Assembly: GCA_964017235.1 (NCBI GenBank) | Contig: OZ024938.1 | Span: forward strand, 50,318,332-50,382,331 | Direction: 5' to 3' | Length of the DNA stretch: 64,000 nucleotides | Source of the DNA: Sabellastarte sp. h YS-2021 | Taxonomy: Eukaryota > Annelida > Polychaeta > Sabellida > Sabellidae | In this document: positions 1-12,700 of the stretch, piece after piece | Numbering within the stretch: position 1 is the stretch's first letter | Layout of the letters: each line of letters starts with the position of its first letter | Position numbers and translations under genes: made by a program | Notes under the pieces: model-generated | The model's input: the letters and a program-made list of their open reading frames with translations, nothing else | The model's database searches: none | Told to the model about the DNA's origin: nothing

Positions 1-588
1 TGTCATCTGTAGTTTACTTTAAATTTCCTTTTCAAATGACTTTGACCAAAAACAGATTTATTAGGGTACAATACTGGGAATTTGGTAACCACTAATAACA
101 CACATGTACAAATAATTCACAACTACGTTTCTGCTAGAACAACATAAAAGTGTCAAATAATTTCATTATCAGCCATCTGTATGAATAAGAATTAAATCAG
201 TTTTTGTGAATACATCAATAAAATAATTTTGTACAATCTGCTTCTATTGACCAACTAACTCTTAAAGGTCAGAGGTCAGGCTAGTCAATACCACTTCTGA
301 GAGCCAAATAGATGTCTTTGAAAAAGCCCAACTTTTATATTTATGTATTTCAATAAATGTCAAAGGTCAGGCAACTAAAACCCATAGCATTTTATCAGGT
401 CTCAGCCCATTAAGGCTGAATTTTAATATTTAACTTTATAAACTATAAATTTTCAGTCACTAGGCCAGTAATAACAGTTTGAAACCCAAGACCCTGAGGT
501 CATATAAAGGTCTATTTAAGACACTTTATAACCCATCCTTAAGCTTTTGGGGAGTTGTCATTTAAAGTGAAATTATATGAGCAGTTTT
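1..588. other. Intronic/intergenic DNA, no gene seen
   Basis: AT-rich sequence with no convincing exon or RNA gene. Because the first recognisable exon of the downstream membrane-protein gene (6620) begins in the middle of a domain, this stretch probably lies in one of its upstream introns. That is inference. Confidence 0.5.
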
Positions 589-607
589 TTTTATTGCGTA
601 AAATAGC

Positions 608-786
608 CTTACCTTATCCTCACAAGTGCTTGTTTGGTTTTGTGGAGCAAAACGTATCGACCGACAAGAATTTTTAAGGAATATTCTTGTCACAAGAGGT
701 GACCCCTTTGTCTGCGCATGTCCGCGCTTGCGCAGTAGTCGTTGTCGACAGACGATTGTCGAGAGCTCTTCATTATATTTTTGGTC
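608..786 (+). repeat. DIRS copy 1 left inverted terminal repeat
   Basis: Near-perfect reverse complement of 5730-5908. Translating it on both strands gives the same spurious peptide at the two ends of the element, which is how the pair is first noticed. Confidence 0.9.
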
Positions 787-1959
787 GATATGGGAGCAAC
801 ACGTATTTTTCCTTATTATCGTCCATTCACGGATGAAAATCTATGAAGTTTTGAAGTGTGCAAGCGTGCACCTACCTGTAATTATCCATTATTCGACTGG
901 TTCTACCACTAATTCTGCCTCCCTTGTCCTGAAAAGGGTCAGAATAAGATGTGCAAGAAGATGTTGCTGTAAAGTCTTCAGTGGAAGACGGTGTATATCT
1001 TCGGCTGTACTCGCCCATTATTCGATTGGAACTACCTTCTTGTCGATAAAAGGGATGCAGAGAAGATTTTGCTGTAAAGTTTTCAGTGGAAAACTGCTTT
1101 ATTGTCCCTTATTTGATGGCACACCATGAGTATTAGCTTGTACTCGAAAACAAAGAAGAAAGAATGCAGTTGTCTTGGCAGCGGAGGTCGAAGATTCTTT
1201 ACTGTGGGTGGAGCGCCACTCTGGTACAGTAACAGGTCTCCCTTCAAAAGAACGACTACAGAAGCGTATCCACTGATCCTTGCAGTTATTATTTTGCTTC
1301 CCAGCAGGTACAGTGAACTTCCTGCTTCTCAGACATGAAAATATGGACAGATTACCTTCCTTTGCTGTAAATTTGGATGAAGATCCAACAGACATCTTTG
1401 GGGCAGTATGTGCACTGCTTGTCTGTTCAGCCCTGTTGAAGAATTGCAATAACTATCTACTAGATAATAAAACCTTCCTATGGCCATGTCTCCAATGGAA
1501 AGAATACTGTGACTTTTGAGTTAATTCTTCTGCAAACTCAACAAAGATCAAACTGGCTAGATGAGATATGGTGTTGAAGTCCTTGCTTTCAACCTTTACG
1601 AGTGTATTTTGCACAGTATATTCAGGACAGGAGCTATGTCCAGTAATTTTTTGTCCTACTAACCACAAAAGATCGTCGTACCACTCTGCCTAGTTTACTA
1701 GGACAGAGGGATACAGAAGAACGTGGCTACATTAATGCAAGTCACCATGGAGGCTCTTCTTGCAGTGTTACTGGCAGTGATGGGATATTTTTTCATTGCC
1801 ATCCCAGAGTTCTGCGAATCTTCAGTTGGGATTGTCGAATTACTCTCCAATCGAATTCCCCAATACCTGTACTACCCACAATGCAAAGCGATGACGTCAG
1901 ACAGGAAAACATGGCTACAGTAAATATACCGCTGAAATATTGCTGGAAATGCTTCAAAA

Positions 1960-3940
1960 GAAAGCAATTCATCCACTCAACAATTGCAGAACTCCAGGTT
2001 TCTATGGCAGTTTATTTCTTGTATACAAACTCGGCTAATGACGACCTCTGATAGATCTCAGTGTCCTGAATTGATTTCTAACTACAAATTCAACGGTCAC
2101 TGCCCACGAGTGAAGTTCGTTTACTACGTCAATAAATACCTGCTTGTCCCATCATTTAAACTGGAGACATCAGAAATTATTAGAAATTCGGTTACAAAAG
2201 ATGCGTTCTTCTATGTACCGATTCACAAGTTTCTCAACATCTACTTCAGTTTAATGTACACTGGCAAACCTATCACTTAAAAGCATTAGGAAATTCGGGT
2301 TAGCGACCCCTCTACAGTATCATGCGAGTAGTAAAGAGGCAAATCTCATTCTTCAGTCTCACAGAATAGGAGTTCACCATATACCTGGACCACTGGTCGT
2401 CAAGTGTACGTAGAAGACACCAGTATTGGGTTCAAATCGAAGAACTCATCCAATTATTCATCAACTGGGCTTCGTGATATCGATTTCCTAGGTTACCACT
2501 GCATTTTGGTACCAGGAAATTTCTGTCTACCTCAAATAAATAAAATACCTGAAAATCTATTCAAGACATGGAGATCTCATCACAATCAACCCCAAGGTTG
2601 CTTATATCCCAGGTAGGGGTACTAGTATCTTTGGAAAAGACTATACCAATGGGTCAGTTATGTATGTGTGCCTTTCAGTGGTATCTAGAAAAGACTGACA
2701 ATATCTCCAATCACTAATTGTGAGAATTCTTGTTTCAAATCCTTCTGAAAAGGCATATTCAGTGGTGGAAAATGCCAAAAAATGGGAAATAGGATGCCTT
2801 TTCTATACACAGGTGCACAATTCCCTTATTTTCGTAGATGCATTAAACCAGGGTTGATGATCCCATCTAAAAGAATCACAGTCAGTGGCTTTGGACAGTT
2901 AAAAATGTATATATTACATTCAATGTCATACAACTGAAGGCAGTGTGTTCAGCCCTTAAAAGCCTGGAAGACAAATTCTACACAAAAGAATTCTGATAGC
3001 ATCAGACAACACCACTGTGTTCGGTTATCTGAACAAACAAGGGGGGGGGGAGCGTATACCTCCTACTTTGGCACAGCTTGGCCTACTGCAATCCTTGAAA
3101 TATACTCATAACAGACATATTCTTGGTTGCTTAAAGGTCATACCCAACATCATCCCCAGAAGGGATAAAGGGTTGGCGCATCCTGGTCTACTGCAACCCT
3201 TGAAATATACTCATAAGAGACAGAAATATTCTGGGGTTGCTTAAATGTCATACTCAATGATCTCTACAGAAGGGACAAAAGTAATCTGTACAGAATGGTT
3301 CTTACTTCCTTTATGGTTCTAGACATCGCGCAAGTTTGGCACAAATCAACAATAGGTGTTTTATGCAGGTATGCTGCGTCTTGGCCTACTGCAATCCTTG
3401 AAATATTCTCATATGAGCCAGATTTATTCAGGATTGCCTAGATGTCATGACAGCCTCTCCACAAAGAACGAAATAATACAGACAGGATAGTCTCTTCATC
3501 TTTAAATATTCTATTTGATTTACATAGTTTGTCAAATACCAATGGTACAGATGTTTGCCACCAACATGAGTTACAAACTTCCATCCTATGTTGCCAGTCC
3601 CGGATGCAGATGCTCTGAACATAGATGCATTAAACATCTTGTTGGAGGTTCTGGACTGCTAGGCCTTTTGTTCTATACAATTTATTCCAAAAAGTCATTG
3701 AACAAGTGAACACCAGGTGCAAAATAATTGTAGTGGCCCCTTGGTGGCCCATGATGCATTGGTTTTGGGGTCTGGTGAGTCATTCAACCAAACCTCCATT
3801 ACAGCTACTTCACTGGTCTCAGAAACAGCCATTCAGTCAGAAATATCATCTGAATCTGTTGCATTGGCACCTTCATGCTTGGCACCTTAACACCACTCAG
3901 AATCTCTTATATCATTCTCTGAGCAAGGGGTAGAGAGATT
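1960..3940 (+). pseudogene. DIRS copy 1 reverse transcriptase/RNase H relic
   Basis: Frame-broken fragments that line up with the better preserved DIRS copies in this window. There is a decayed fingers/palm region around 2000-2270. An RNase H-like stretch near 2990-3060 includes YLNKQGG. A connection region at 3540-3720 resembles the 'FAT..KLP.YVSP' block, and near 3715-3790 a block with IIVVAPWWP precedes the recombinase in these elements. Between about 3090 and 3430 a 110-120 bp piece of the coding region is repeated roughly three times. No intact frame remains, so this is a dead copy. The assignment rests on similarity to the copies at 34177-36003 and 49400-50820. Confidence 0.6.
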
Positions 3941-5574
3941 TAGGGCATCTCAAGGACCCTCATCTTGGAATGTATGAGTCATGATGGGCCATTTTGAGCT
4001 CTGGTACCCACAGAATAAGGTGGCCATCTCAGAGCCTACTGTCTCAAATATACCAGATTTTTTTATCCATTTACTTACAAAAATCTGAAACCTGTCACTA
4101 TTGTTGGCTTTGCAGCAGTCATAGCTGATCATTTACATTTTTTGTGCAGGAGTTGAGCAAAAGCCTGGATCTTTATAGGCCTATTGCAAGTGTTTATAGA
4201 GAGAAGCACACTGCTAACAGAGGTGTAGCATCAAGGGATTTGCCTTTGCTTCGGTTGGTTTTCATAAAAGGCTCCTTATTAACCTTTAAAAGAGGTCAAT
4301 CAAACAAAAAAAAAAAAAAAAAAAAAGTTTGACTTGCAAGACTGTTGCAATGGCATTGGAAGTGTATTCTGGGACTTTGGCTCATTCAGACACAAGCCTC
4401 ATAGGAAGGAGGTTACAGTTTCTCCCTCCTACCTGCCTTTTCAACAAGGACCTATTAGCCTCAATTGGTCTAGATTGCCTCCAGTGGTCACTCCAGCTCT
4501 AGATCATTTCTGAACTCAAATTGCCTGGACACATGATTCGTTGTCCTCCTACAGCACTCACATCCTTCTTGGACAGGACTACTGCTTGGAGAAAAGGGAA
4601 AGTCTCCTTCTCCTGCCTTTTAGCAAGAATCACTTGGCTTCTAATGCCCCAGATGGCTCAAACCAGTGGTCATTCCAGCTCACAAACCTTTCTTGAGCCG
4701 ACGTTGGACTGATGTTGTGACACTCTGCCCTCTTACAGTACTTAGTTACTATCAAGACAGTACAAGTACTTCAAAGAGGGGAAGAAACTCTTGCTCATAT
4801 CTTTTAAGGAAGGCTTGATGGAGTTATCTTGAGTTCTGCTATCTCTTCCTGGATCAATCTGGATGCATGATTAGATTGCCAGTCCTTTAATTCTGATTAT
4901 CAGAATCCGTACATTGAGACACATATTACATCCATGGCTGCCTCTTTAGTTTTCAAGAGTGGGGTCTTACCTCAGCAGATATCAAACTCTTGTTATTGGA
5001 AGACCCACAATTCTTTACTACATTCCACTCGAAGATGTAGCTTGGCAATCCCATGACCAGTCCATGAATAAATTGGGTCTTGTGGATTCACCTCAGCATG
5101 TAGTCAATTTTTTGCGTTTTTATACATGTTATTCATATGACTCGCATACTTTGTTCTCTCCAGTTATACAAGTGTTGTGTCACTGACATATGTCTTTCTT
5201 AACTTACATATGGCCCCATATCTGCAGTTTATGCAGTTCAGTTTGCCTGCTTGGAGATATTCTCATTGCCAGATGATGACATCTTGTTTGGGGAGTCATG
5301 CAGACATCTCCAGCCAATACTGGGTGATGGTTAATACTGCTATATGATTTGTTGTAAAATTTTCTACAACAGCAACAGCAGCAACAATGACGACCACATC
5401 ATGGATCTCTTGTTGAGGTTAGCAAATTACTTATCTGTGTTGAAGAAGTAATATATAACCTAAGATGTGGCTTATGGAAGCTTATCTTATCCTCTTATCA
5501 GTGCTTTATTTGGTGACCCCTTGTCTGACAATCATCTAACAGTGTGGCCAAAACAAATACCCTCCACCTGTTAT

Positions 5575-5700
5575 GGTTGTATTCAAGCACTTGTGAGGAT
5601 AAGGTAAGGCTATTTTACGCAATAAAATGTAACAAATTTTATTGTAATTTAACTTTTTACAAGTTAAATACTTACCTTATCCTCACAAGGATAAACCCAC
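5575..5700 (+). repeat. DIRS copy 1 internal complementary region
   Basis: Contains the reverse complement of the extreme left end (with GGCTATTTTACGCAAT) followed directly by the reverse complement of the extreme right end (with TTTAACTTTTTACAAG). In DIRS elements this region is thought to template joining of the two ends into a circular DNA intermediate. Confidence 0.85.
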
Positions 5701-5729
5701 CCTACCTCCCCGCATAATTTGTTTTCTGG

Positions 5730-5908
5730 GGACCAAAAATACAATGAAGAGCTCTCGACAATCGTCTGTCGACAACGACTACTGCGCAAGCACGGACATG
5801 CGCAGACAAAGGGGTCACCTCTTGTGACAAGAATATTCCTTAAAAATTCTTGTCGGTCGATACGTTTTGCTCCACAAAACCAAACAAGCACTTGTGAGGA
5901 TAAGGTAA
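5730..5908 (-). repeat. DIRS copy 1 right inverted terminal repeat
   Basis: Reverse complement of 608-786. The sequence outside it, up to about 5952, differs from the left end, as is normal for DIRS elements, and is matched only by the internal complementary region. Confidence 0.9.
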
Positions 5909-6619
5909 GTATTTAACTTGTAAAAAGTTAAATTACAATAAAATTTGTTACAATTCATAATAAAAATATGAATGATTAAGCACCTCAGTTATGACTTATA
6001 TACTGGCACTGATGTGATTCATTAAATAAATGTAATCCAACAGTCAAATTCACAATTGGTGTTTGTGTCAAAATATGATTGATACAGTTGCAGAGACTTG
6101 TGTATCATTTTAACTAAACTGACAGTATGCTACTTTGAGAGGTTTTGTGGTCACTTTTCACAACTGAAGGGAGAATTTTGCTAAATATAATTTAAAATGG
6201 TTGAAAGTATTTGTTTGTTATTGTACATTTACATATATTGTTGTCCTTTATTTAATGCATATTTTCATCAATTACACTGACAAAATATTTTATAGTAAAT
6301 TATTGTTGGAATTTCTTTTGACCAGAATATGTATTGGCTGGAAACAAAAATTTCAAATGCTTTCAACAAAAATTTCCAACTAATGGTCCCTTTAGAAGGC
6401 TTTGTTAGGGAGAACAAAACATACATACGGTTTTTAGATTTTTATTTTTTTTTATTCATACATCATGATTTTTTTTACAGATTGAATTGGTTGTTTCCTT
6501 CCTTATTGTGCCAATTTAAGCCATGTGCTAAAGTAACAAAAGCCAAGCATTTTGTTTGTTGTCGTAAAAGATAAGAGTATCGATATGACACTAGCCAAGC
6601 AATGTGTTTATTTTCACAG

Positions 6620-6745
6620 GTAGGGGTGAACTTTTCAGTGGTCAGTTCTTCTCTCTACAGGGTACTACATTCTTTGAAGTGAATGCTATATCTCTTTCAT
6701 CTGGCAATATGACCAAAGGTGACTGGACATTTATGCAGGACAATG
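6620..6745 (+). CDS. Exon: C-terminal third of an upstream Methyltransf_FA domain
   Basis: After the acceptor TTTTCACAG the exon reads in phase 1 and contains VNAISLSS and GDWTF. These match the third block of the other domains here (VKSLSLSTW...GEFKF and INAFSLAT...QWEFTS). It carries a possible N-glycosylation site (NMTK). The blocks that should precede it were not found in 1-6619. Confidence 0.8.
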
Positions 6746-9700
6746 GTAAGGCTAACAAAATTTTTACAATTTATTTGTTTCCTCACAGATTTGTTCATGC
6801 TTTTTGAACAATCAGGTTGATTAATATTGACACTGGGAGGATGATAGTAGCCAGCCTATTCTAGTCTTTAACACTTTCATCTCCAAGGGATCCAAATAAT
6901 GCTATGTTTACATTTTGCAAAAGCCTAAAAAAGCCTTAAACCACCTCACCACTGACATCTTTGTAGGTGATCTGAATGGATTAACTCTTATTTAACATGT
7001 TTTGGGATTGTTACATCTTAGATTCTGTCAAATAATTTAAATTAAGCACTGTAAAAGTATATATTAGATTAGATTAGATTAGATACAACAGAGCTAATGG
7101 ATGTCAATTCATGACATCATGAGAAGTAATTTGTAAAAACCATACAAAACAACAAAAATAATTGCTTACTTTAAATGATGAATACCAGAAAGTATATAAT
7201 TATGTACCAATATACTGCATGATTCTATAAGTGTCATTTAGAAACTGTTAACCAGTTTGTCAACAAACATGGTACAGTATTTTAGAAATTACCAATTGAC
7301 TGCGGTTGACATACATCGGAGAGAAAATGTAAACAGCGTAAGTTTAAGTCATATCTATCAATAACAGGTTCAATGTGATTGATTTTTAAGTCATCTGTGT
7401 TTGTATTACAGTTTTATTATCTGTTAAATAATTTCTAAATTAGGTTTATAACAGCACCCATAATCATACTTTATTATCTTTATAAATCATACTTTTTATA
7501 CATATTTAAAAAAAATCTGTTTATCAAGATATACACATATGATTTGACATTAATGTTATTTATGAATTATTTTAATAAATGTATTTCATCCTCTAGATGA
7601 TTCCTTACTGGTTCAAACAAGAGAGTACTTTGAAGACCCAGACTTTAGCTTTACAGTCTCACACAGGAACTACTTTGTCTTTCAGGTCTGTTCTTATATT
7701 TTTCAACTGTATTCTCTTTCATTTTATTCTGGTACTTTTGCATTGCAAAATAATCCAAAATGCCTTAAAGTTGCTATATGCAGCTGAACCATTAACTTGT
7801 TAACTTAAAGACAAATGAAATTCTAAAACTTACAAACACTTGTCACCAAAAGTTATGTAGAAACATTGAAGAAGAGCTATGATAGGAAGGGTTTGACAAA
7901 AATCTGTTCTGCATTTGCTAAGTGTTAATTAAAAGGAGGTGATTCTGTTGCTAATATCCAGAGGAAGTCCATTGTACAAAGATGAGAAAATATGAAAGAA
8001 AAATTTGTTTCATGTGACTGAGTGATATTGTAAATCATGATTATATATGTGGTTTCTGACTGAAGTGTGTGGATAATGACTCAAATTACACAATAATGGG
8101 AAGAAGATATAGTCTTGTAACTGACAATTAGTTAGAGATGTTGGAGGGAAGAGACAGCCTCTGTAAGTCCTCAGAATTTACCCCAAACTCTTATATCTAC
8201 CCTGTGCTAGATTCTTTAGCCTCCCTGACTTACCTTCAGTTCATTTGTTACTCCAGTGCAGCAGTCACTGCCATGCTTCCTCTCAATATTTTGTGTAGCT
8301 CAACTTTGACTTACTTCAGAGTAAGGCTAAAAACCTACTTGTTGAAAAGATTTTTTAAACTTTGAGGTCATTGGGCTCATGGAATTCCAGTAGTAAATGA
8401 TCCATGATTGTTATAGCATCATCTGACTTTTAAATAATGGGTCTGTTCTGTGTACATTATAATCTGTTAGTATAAAAATAAGCACAAGTCTAACCAGATT
8501 AAATTATGACTAATGTCCTTTGTCTTGATACAACAGGTGAAGACCTGTGAACATGCAGAAATCCTGCTTTCATCACAGCTGGGAAATGAGAGAACTGATG
8601 CATATCAGATTATTATAGGACGAAACAAGAATCAGGAATCTGTTATCAAAAGTAGTCCAGACAGCACTGAGGTAAGCTTACAAAATAAAAGATAGACTTC
8701 TTGGCTTTAAAAATCCTTCAGTAATGTCTGTTTTAATTGTATATATTGCTTTAAATGAAGTTATTAATTACATTTATCAACTCTTTTGCAGGTAATATCT
8801 CTGATCACATCCCTGAGAAATTTCTCACTGTCTTGCATTGTTGATATTTATACTCAGCGCAGTATCTCCTTATCTCAAAGCACTGTATGACCCATCCAGA
8901 CTGTACTATTACAACCTAAGCTCTGGTGACTGATTTTTCCCCCTGACTACAACACAAATTATTTAGTCAATGTTACTGACATTCTTGAGCCTGATACTTT
9001 AGATAGGACCAAGAAGACACCCATTTTTAGTGGTCATCCCAATCACTATGTGTCTGCCCATACGTAGGATCAAATCCAGATATTCTTTTGTCATTGGTGA
9101 GTGTGTGTCACTTGGTCACAGTGACACATTCCTAAATAGTCAGACTAATAGCAATGCAGAACTTCAAAGACATAGTAAGGTACAAGGCACAACATGAAAC
9201 AAATCAATCAAAGACAGAGTTATTGCTGTCTTTGTTGTATACTGGGTCACAGATTGCTTGTTGAAAAACTACAACATTATAAATATTCAAGTTATAGTAG
9301 GTGTAGCTGAATGAGCTATTTTTATATATTACCTACTGGTCAAAATTAGTAACGTAATTGTAATGCACATTGACAAGCTTGATAGACATAAAACGGACAC
9401 TAAATATGTAATGGCTACAACATTTGACATGTGTCCTAAACTATTGTAGTAAGAAATATAAATTTTGCAACAGTAATTTCAGTTTACTACTTGAGGCATC
9501 CTTTAAAATAAGATGAACTGTTTCACTTCTGTGCCAATTTGGCATTGGGAAGACCAGAGGCTTAATGTATAGTCACAAATTGTACAAATACCTGAAAATA
9601 TTTTGGCATTAATCAAGGAAATGGAAAGAATTTCAAAATACTAAAACTCCAAAAACTTCACATTTCAATTGGCCACAGTTGCAGATTGATAAGCTACTGA

Positions 9701-12700
9701 CGTGCATGATGGCAGTACATTTATTTAAATTCTATGTTCAGAATGCCATGTGTGTGAACTGATGTTACTAACAGCCACAAATTTACAAAAAAAAATAAAT
9801 AATAAATGTATTGTCAATTGCAGTCAATTTGGTATTCCCATGAGAGGGTCATGTTAATATCTGTCAGATGGTAGATAAACAAAAATAATTATTTTATGTG
9901 AATGTTAAATAAAAGCTTCAGAGTGATTATAAAGTCTTAGCGTCTTATTCAGTGTTGAAAGCGACGTAAAACCCCAAATAAATAAATAAATATTCAACCC
10001 TGTTTGTCAAGTGGCAGTTAATGACAGAGAATATTTGCCATAAAGCCAATGTAAATATGGAAAAAAGTTATTTGCACTATAATATTATTATGTATGTCTC
10101 ATAATATAGGAGCACACTATTGATACACCAGGCCTACTGAGCTGTACAGAATACAAAACATTTTGGCTCTCCTGGAAAGATGCTCTCATCAGCTTTGGAT
10201 CAGGTATGAAGCAATATGATTGACCACAATATTTACTCAAAACTTATGTTTGTCCTATATTACTGTGTAGTGATTCCATTATGGCAAATCACTTTTTATC
10301 TCTCCCAAATGTATTGGTTTTTTTCTGATTTTACTCAATCCTGGTAGTTCTGGATTAAAATGTGTGGAATGTGAATACAGTTTGGGCCATTTTTACTCCT
10401 AAAACCTGGCTTGATTTTCCAAATGCAACAAGAACAAGTTAAAAAATACACACAATTGAAGTTCTTAGGTCACTGTCATAGATGTTTTCTTCTGCCTGTT
10501 CTTATTTGGCCATATCCCACTCATCTCTGAAGCTTCACAGGTCTCCATATGTGTAGGAGCTTCCTCAGGGTTAAAATGGACTGGCTGGAGGGACCCCAGA
10601 GGGTTGAGATATATCACTGTATGCCTTCTCTTTGTCAATCATTGTATGCCCATTTCCCCCTATTTTATTAGTATTGAACTTTCATCTCCCTTTTTTCCCG
10701 ATCATTTTGATTCAGCAGTCTTGAAGATTTTGAATAATTGTTTTTTAATGTTTGATTACCTCATTATTCCATCATAAAGTGAATGACTTGAAAAATATTC
10801 TAAAGAAAATGAAGAAATACAATTTTACCAGTTTATAACCCAATACATCAATCAATTGGGAAACCATTTCAGAATCACATACCTTCAGGGATGTTTGTTT
10901 TTGTTCTAGTCTGGTTCATGAGTAATTACTCAAGTTCAAGAATCCATCATTTAAGATTCCTGTAAAGTGCATACTAGTTTGGAATTGAATTTCACATGAA
11001 ATTTACATAAATGCCAAACCTCATGTACTGGTCATCAGGGAACAGTTAGGATTGTCTTAAGAATGACTTATAAATGTATTGTATGGGTTAAACATGTCTT
11101 CAGAAATTTATAAAAATTTCTTTAATTGGGAATTGCAAACAAAACTTACATGTTACAGAAAACTTTTCAGGGATTATATCATGGCCATTCCAGCTCCCGA
11201 ACATAAGGTGTTTTGTTACTGATGCGATCACCCAGATTCAGATATCTAAGAATGATTCCAAAACTAGACAGGAATCTCTCGGAATAAAATATCTTGCATT
11301 TGTATTTTATTTTGGATTTGAATTTTTTTATTTGGACCAGGCATTTGCATTTTAAAAATATGTGATTTTGAAGGAAAATGTTTCTTTCTGATCTCTAAAT
11401 TTTCAGGTATATTACTTACTAAAATACATTATAAAAGAAGTATTTGCAGAAACAGGATTCTTACTTGTGAACAAGTTTAATTATTAGTTATACATTGCAT
11501 TCTTTGAGATCAAATACAGTGTGTGTAAATTACTTCATGATTATTAATTGTGCTATTATTTTGCTTTTTATTTGTCATAGAATCAACCACTACAGGGATT
11601 AAAAGCTATAAATGTATGATTAAATTAGCATAGACACAATTTCCACAATATTCCCTTGAAAACAGAACAGCAAGGCTTTAGTTATTACAATATTTCTTTA
11701 AATATTGTATACTTTTTGTTTACAAATTGTAGGTTCCAGCCTTGGTCAGAATCTCATCCACTCCTGGCAAGATGGCAGTGAACCCAGCAGAGATGTCTTA
11801 CAAGCCTACCTCAACACTGGAGACCAGGACATAGGTGATTGGTTGGTTGGTGGATTGATTGATTGGGTGGATGAGTAATTAGAATGGGGTGTGGAGTATA
11901 CATGTGTAGGTGGATGGTTTGTAGTTTGACTGCCTGCCTGATTTATCATTCAGTGTGAATCAATGAACCAAGGCAGTACAAGTGCTTAAAGTCAAATAAG
12001 GTTAGTGGTGGTGGACCAGTTCACGCCCGGGGACGAATTCACGCCCACCCTCAATTTTCTTGAAGATTTATAATTTTTCATAGAGAAGATGTTTACCACA
12101 TTATAGATAATCATCAAATTGATCATATACATTTGTAATTTATTGTTTAACTGTGATTGTCTTGATTAAACTTAGGGGTGGGCGTGAATTGGTACCCGGG
12201 CGTGAACTGGTCCACCACCACTAGTTTTATGAGTTAATATGTTAATCTGCTAATTTAAAGCAAGAAAATAGTTTTCTTTTCTTTAATTGTATAGTACCAA
12301 CACTTCATTATACTGTTCTAAGTACTCAAGATTTTGCAATGAGTACTCAAAATGGATTGTTTGATTTCACTTGTAGGACACTGTGAGTACTTGTTTCCTA
12401 ATTTTGTATTCCCATTAGTTCATCACTTTCTTCTGTAACAAGTACTTATGTACTCCTTACACCTCTTCTCTTTGCCTAATTGTGTACCAGCCCCAACAGC
12501 TTGTTACTATATTCTGTAAAATAAGTACTTGGACTTATTGCTGTTTACAGCCCTTTGGGTATCAATTTTGTCGTTGGTTATAAACCTATACTACCTGACT
12601 ACTGTTATCCTGAGTTTTGTACCCCTAATTTTGGTTTTCTGCTGTATTATGTGACAAGTGATCAAATATTATTATATTAATTACTAATCAAATGCTCTGC

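Larger units (their letters stand above)
589..5952 (+). mobile_element. DIRS-type retrotransposon (copy 1), decayed
   Basis: A DIRS element with inverted terminal repeats (about 608-786 and 5730-5908, reverse complements) and an internal complementary region at about 5575-5700. The first half of that region is the reverse complement of the left end and the second half of the right end. This is the circle-junction template known for DIRS1 elements, and it fixes the ends near 589 and 5952. The internal complementary region lies near the right end, so coding runs on the + strand. Inside are broken pieces of reverse transcriptase, RNase H and the region before the tyrosine recombinase, all with stops and frameshifts. 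It lies in an intron of the gene whose next exon is at 6620. Confidence 0.85.

Noticed and set aside
626..1129. 167-codon open frame at the left end of the window
   Set aside because: It spans the DIRS inverted repeat; the same peptide start appears in reverse at the other end, so it is not a gene.
8138..8365. Open frame ending LTYFRVRLKTYLLKRFFKL, resembling the C terminus of L2/CR1-like proteins
   Set aside because: Too short and diverged, with no other block nearby; it could be chance or a very old fragment.
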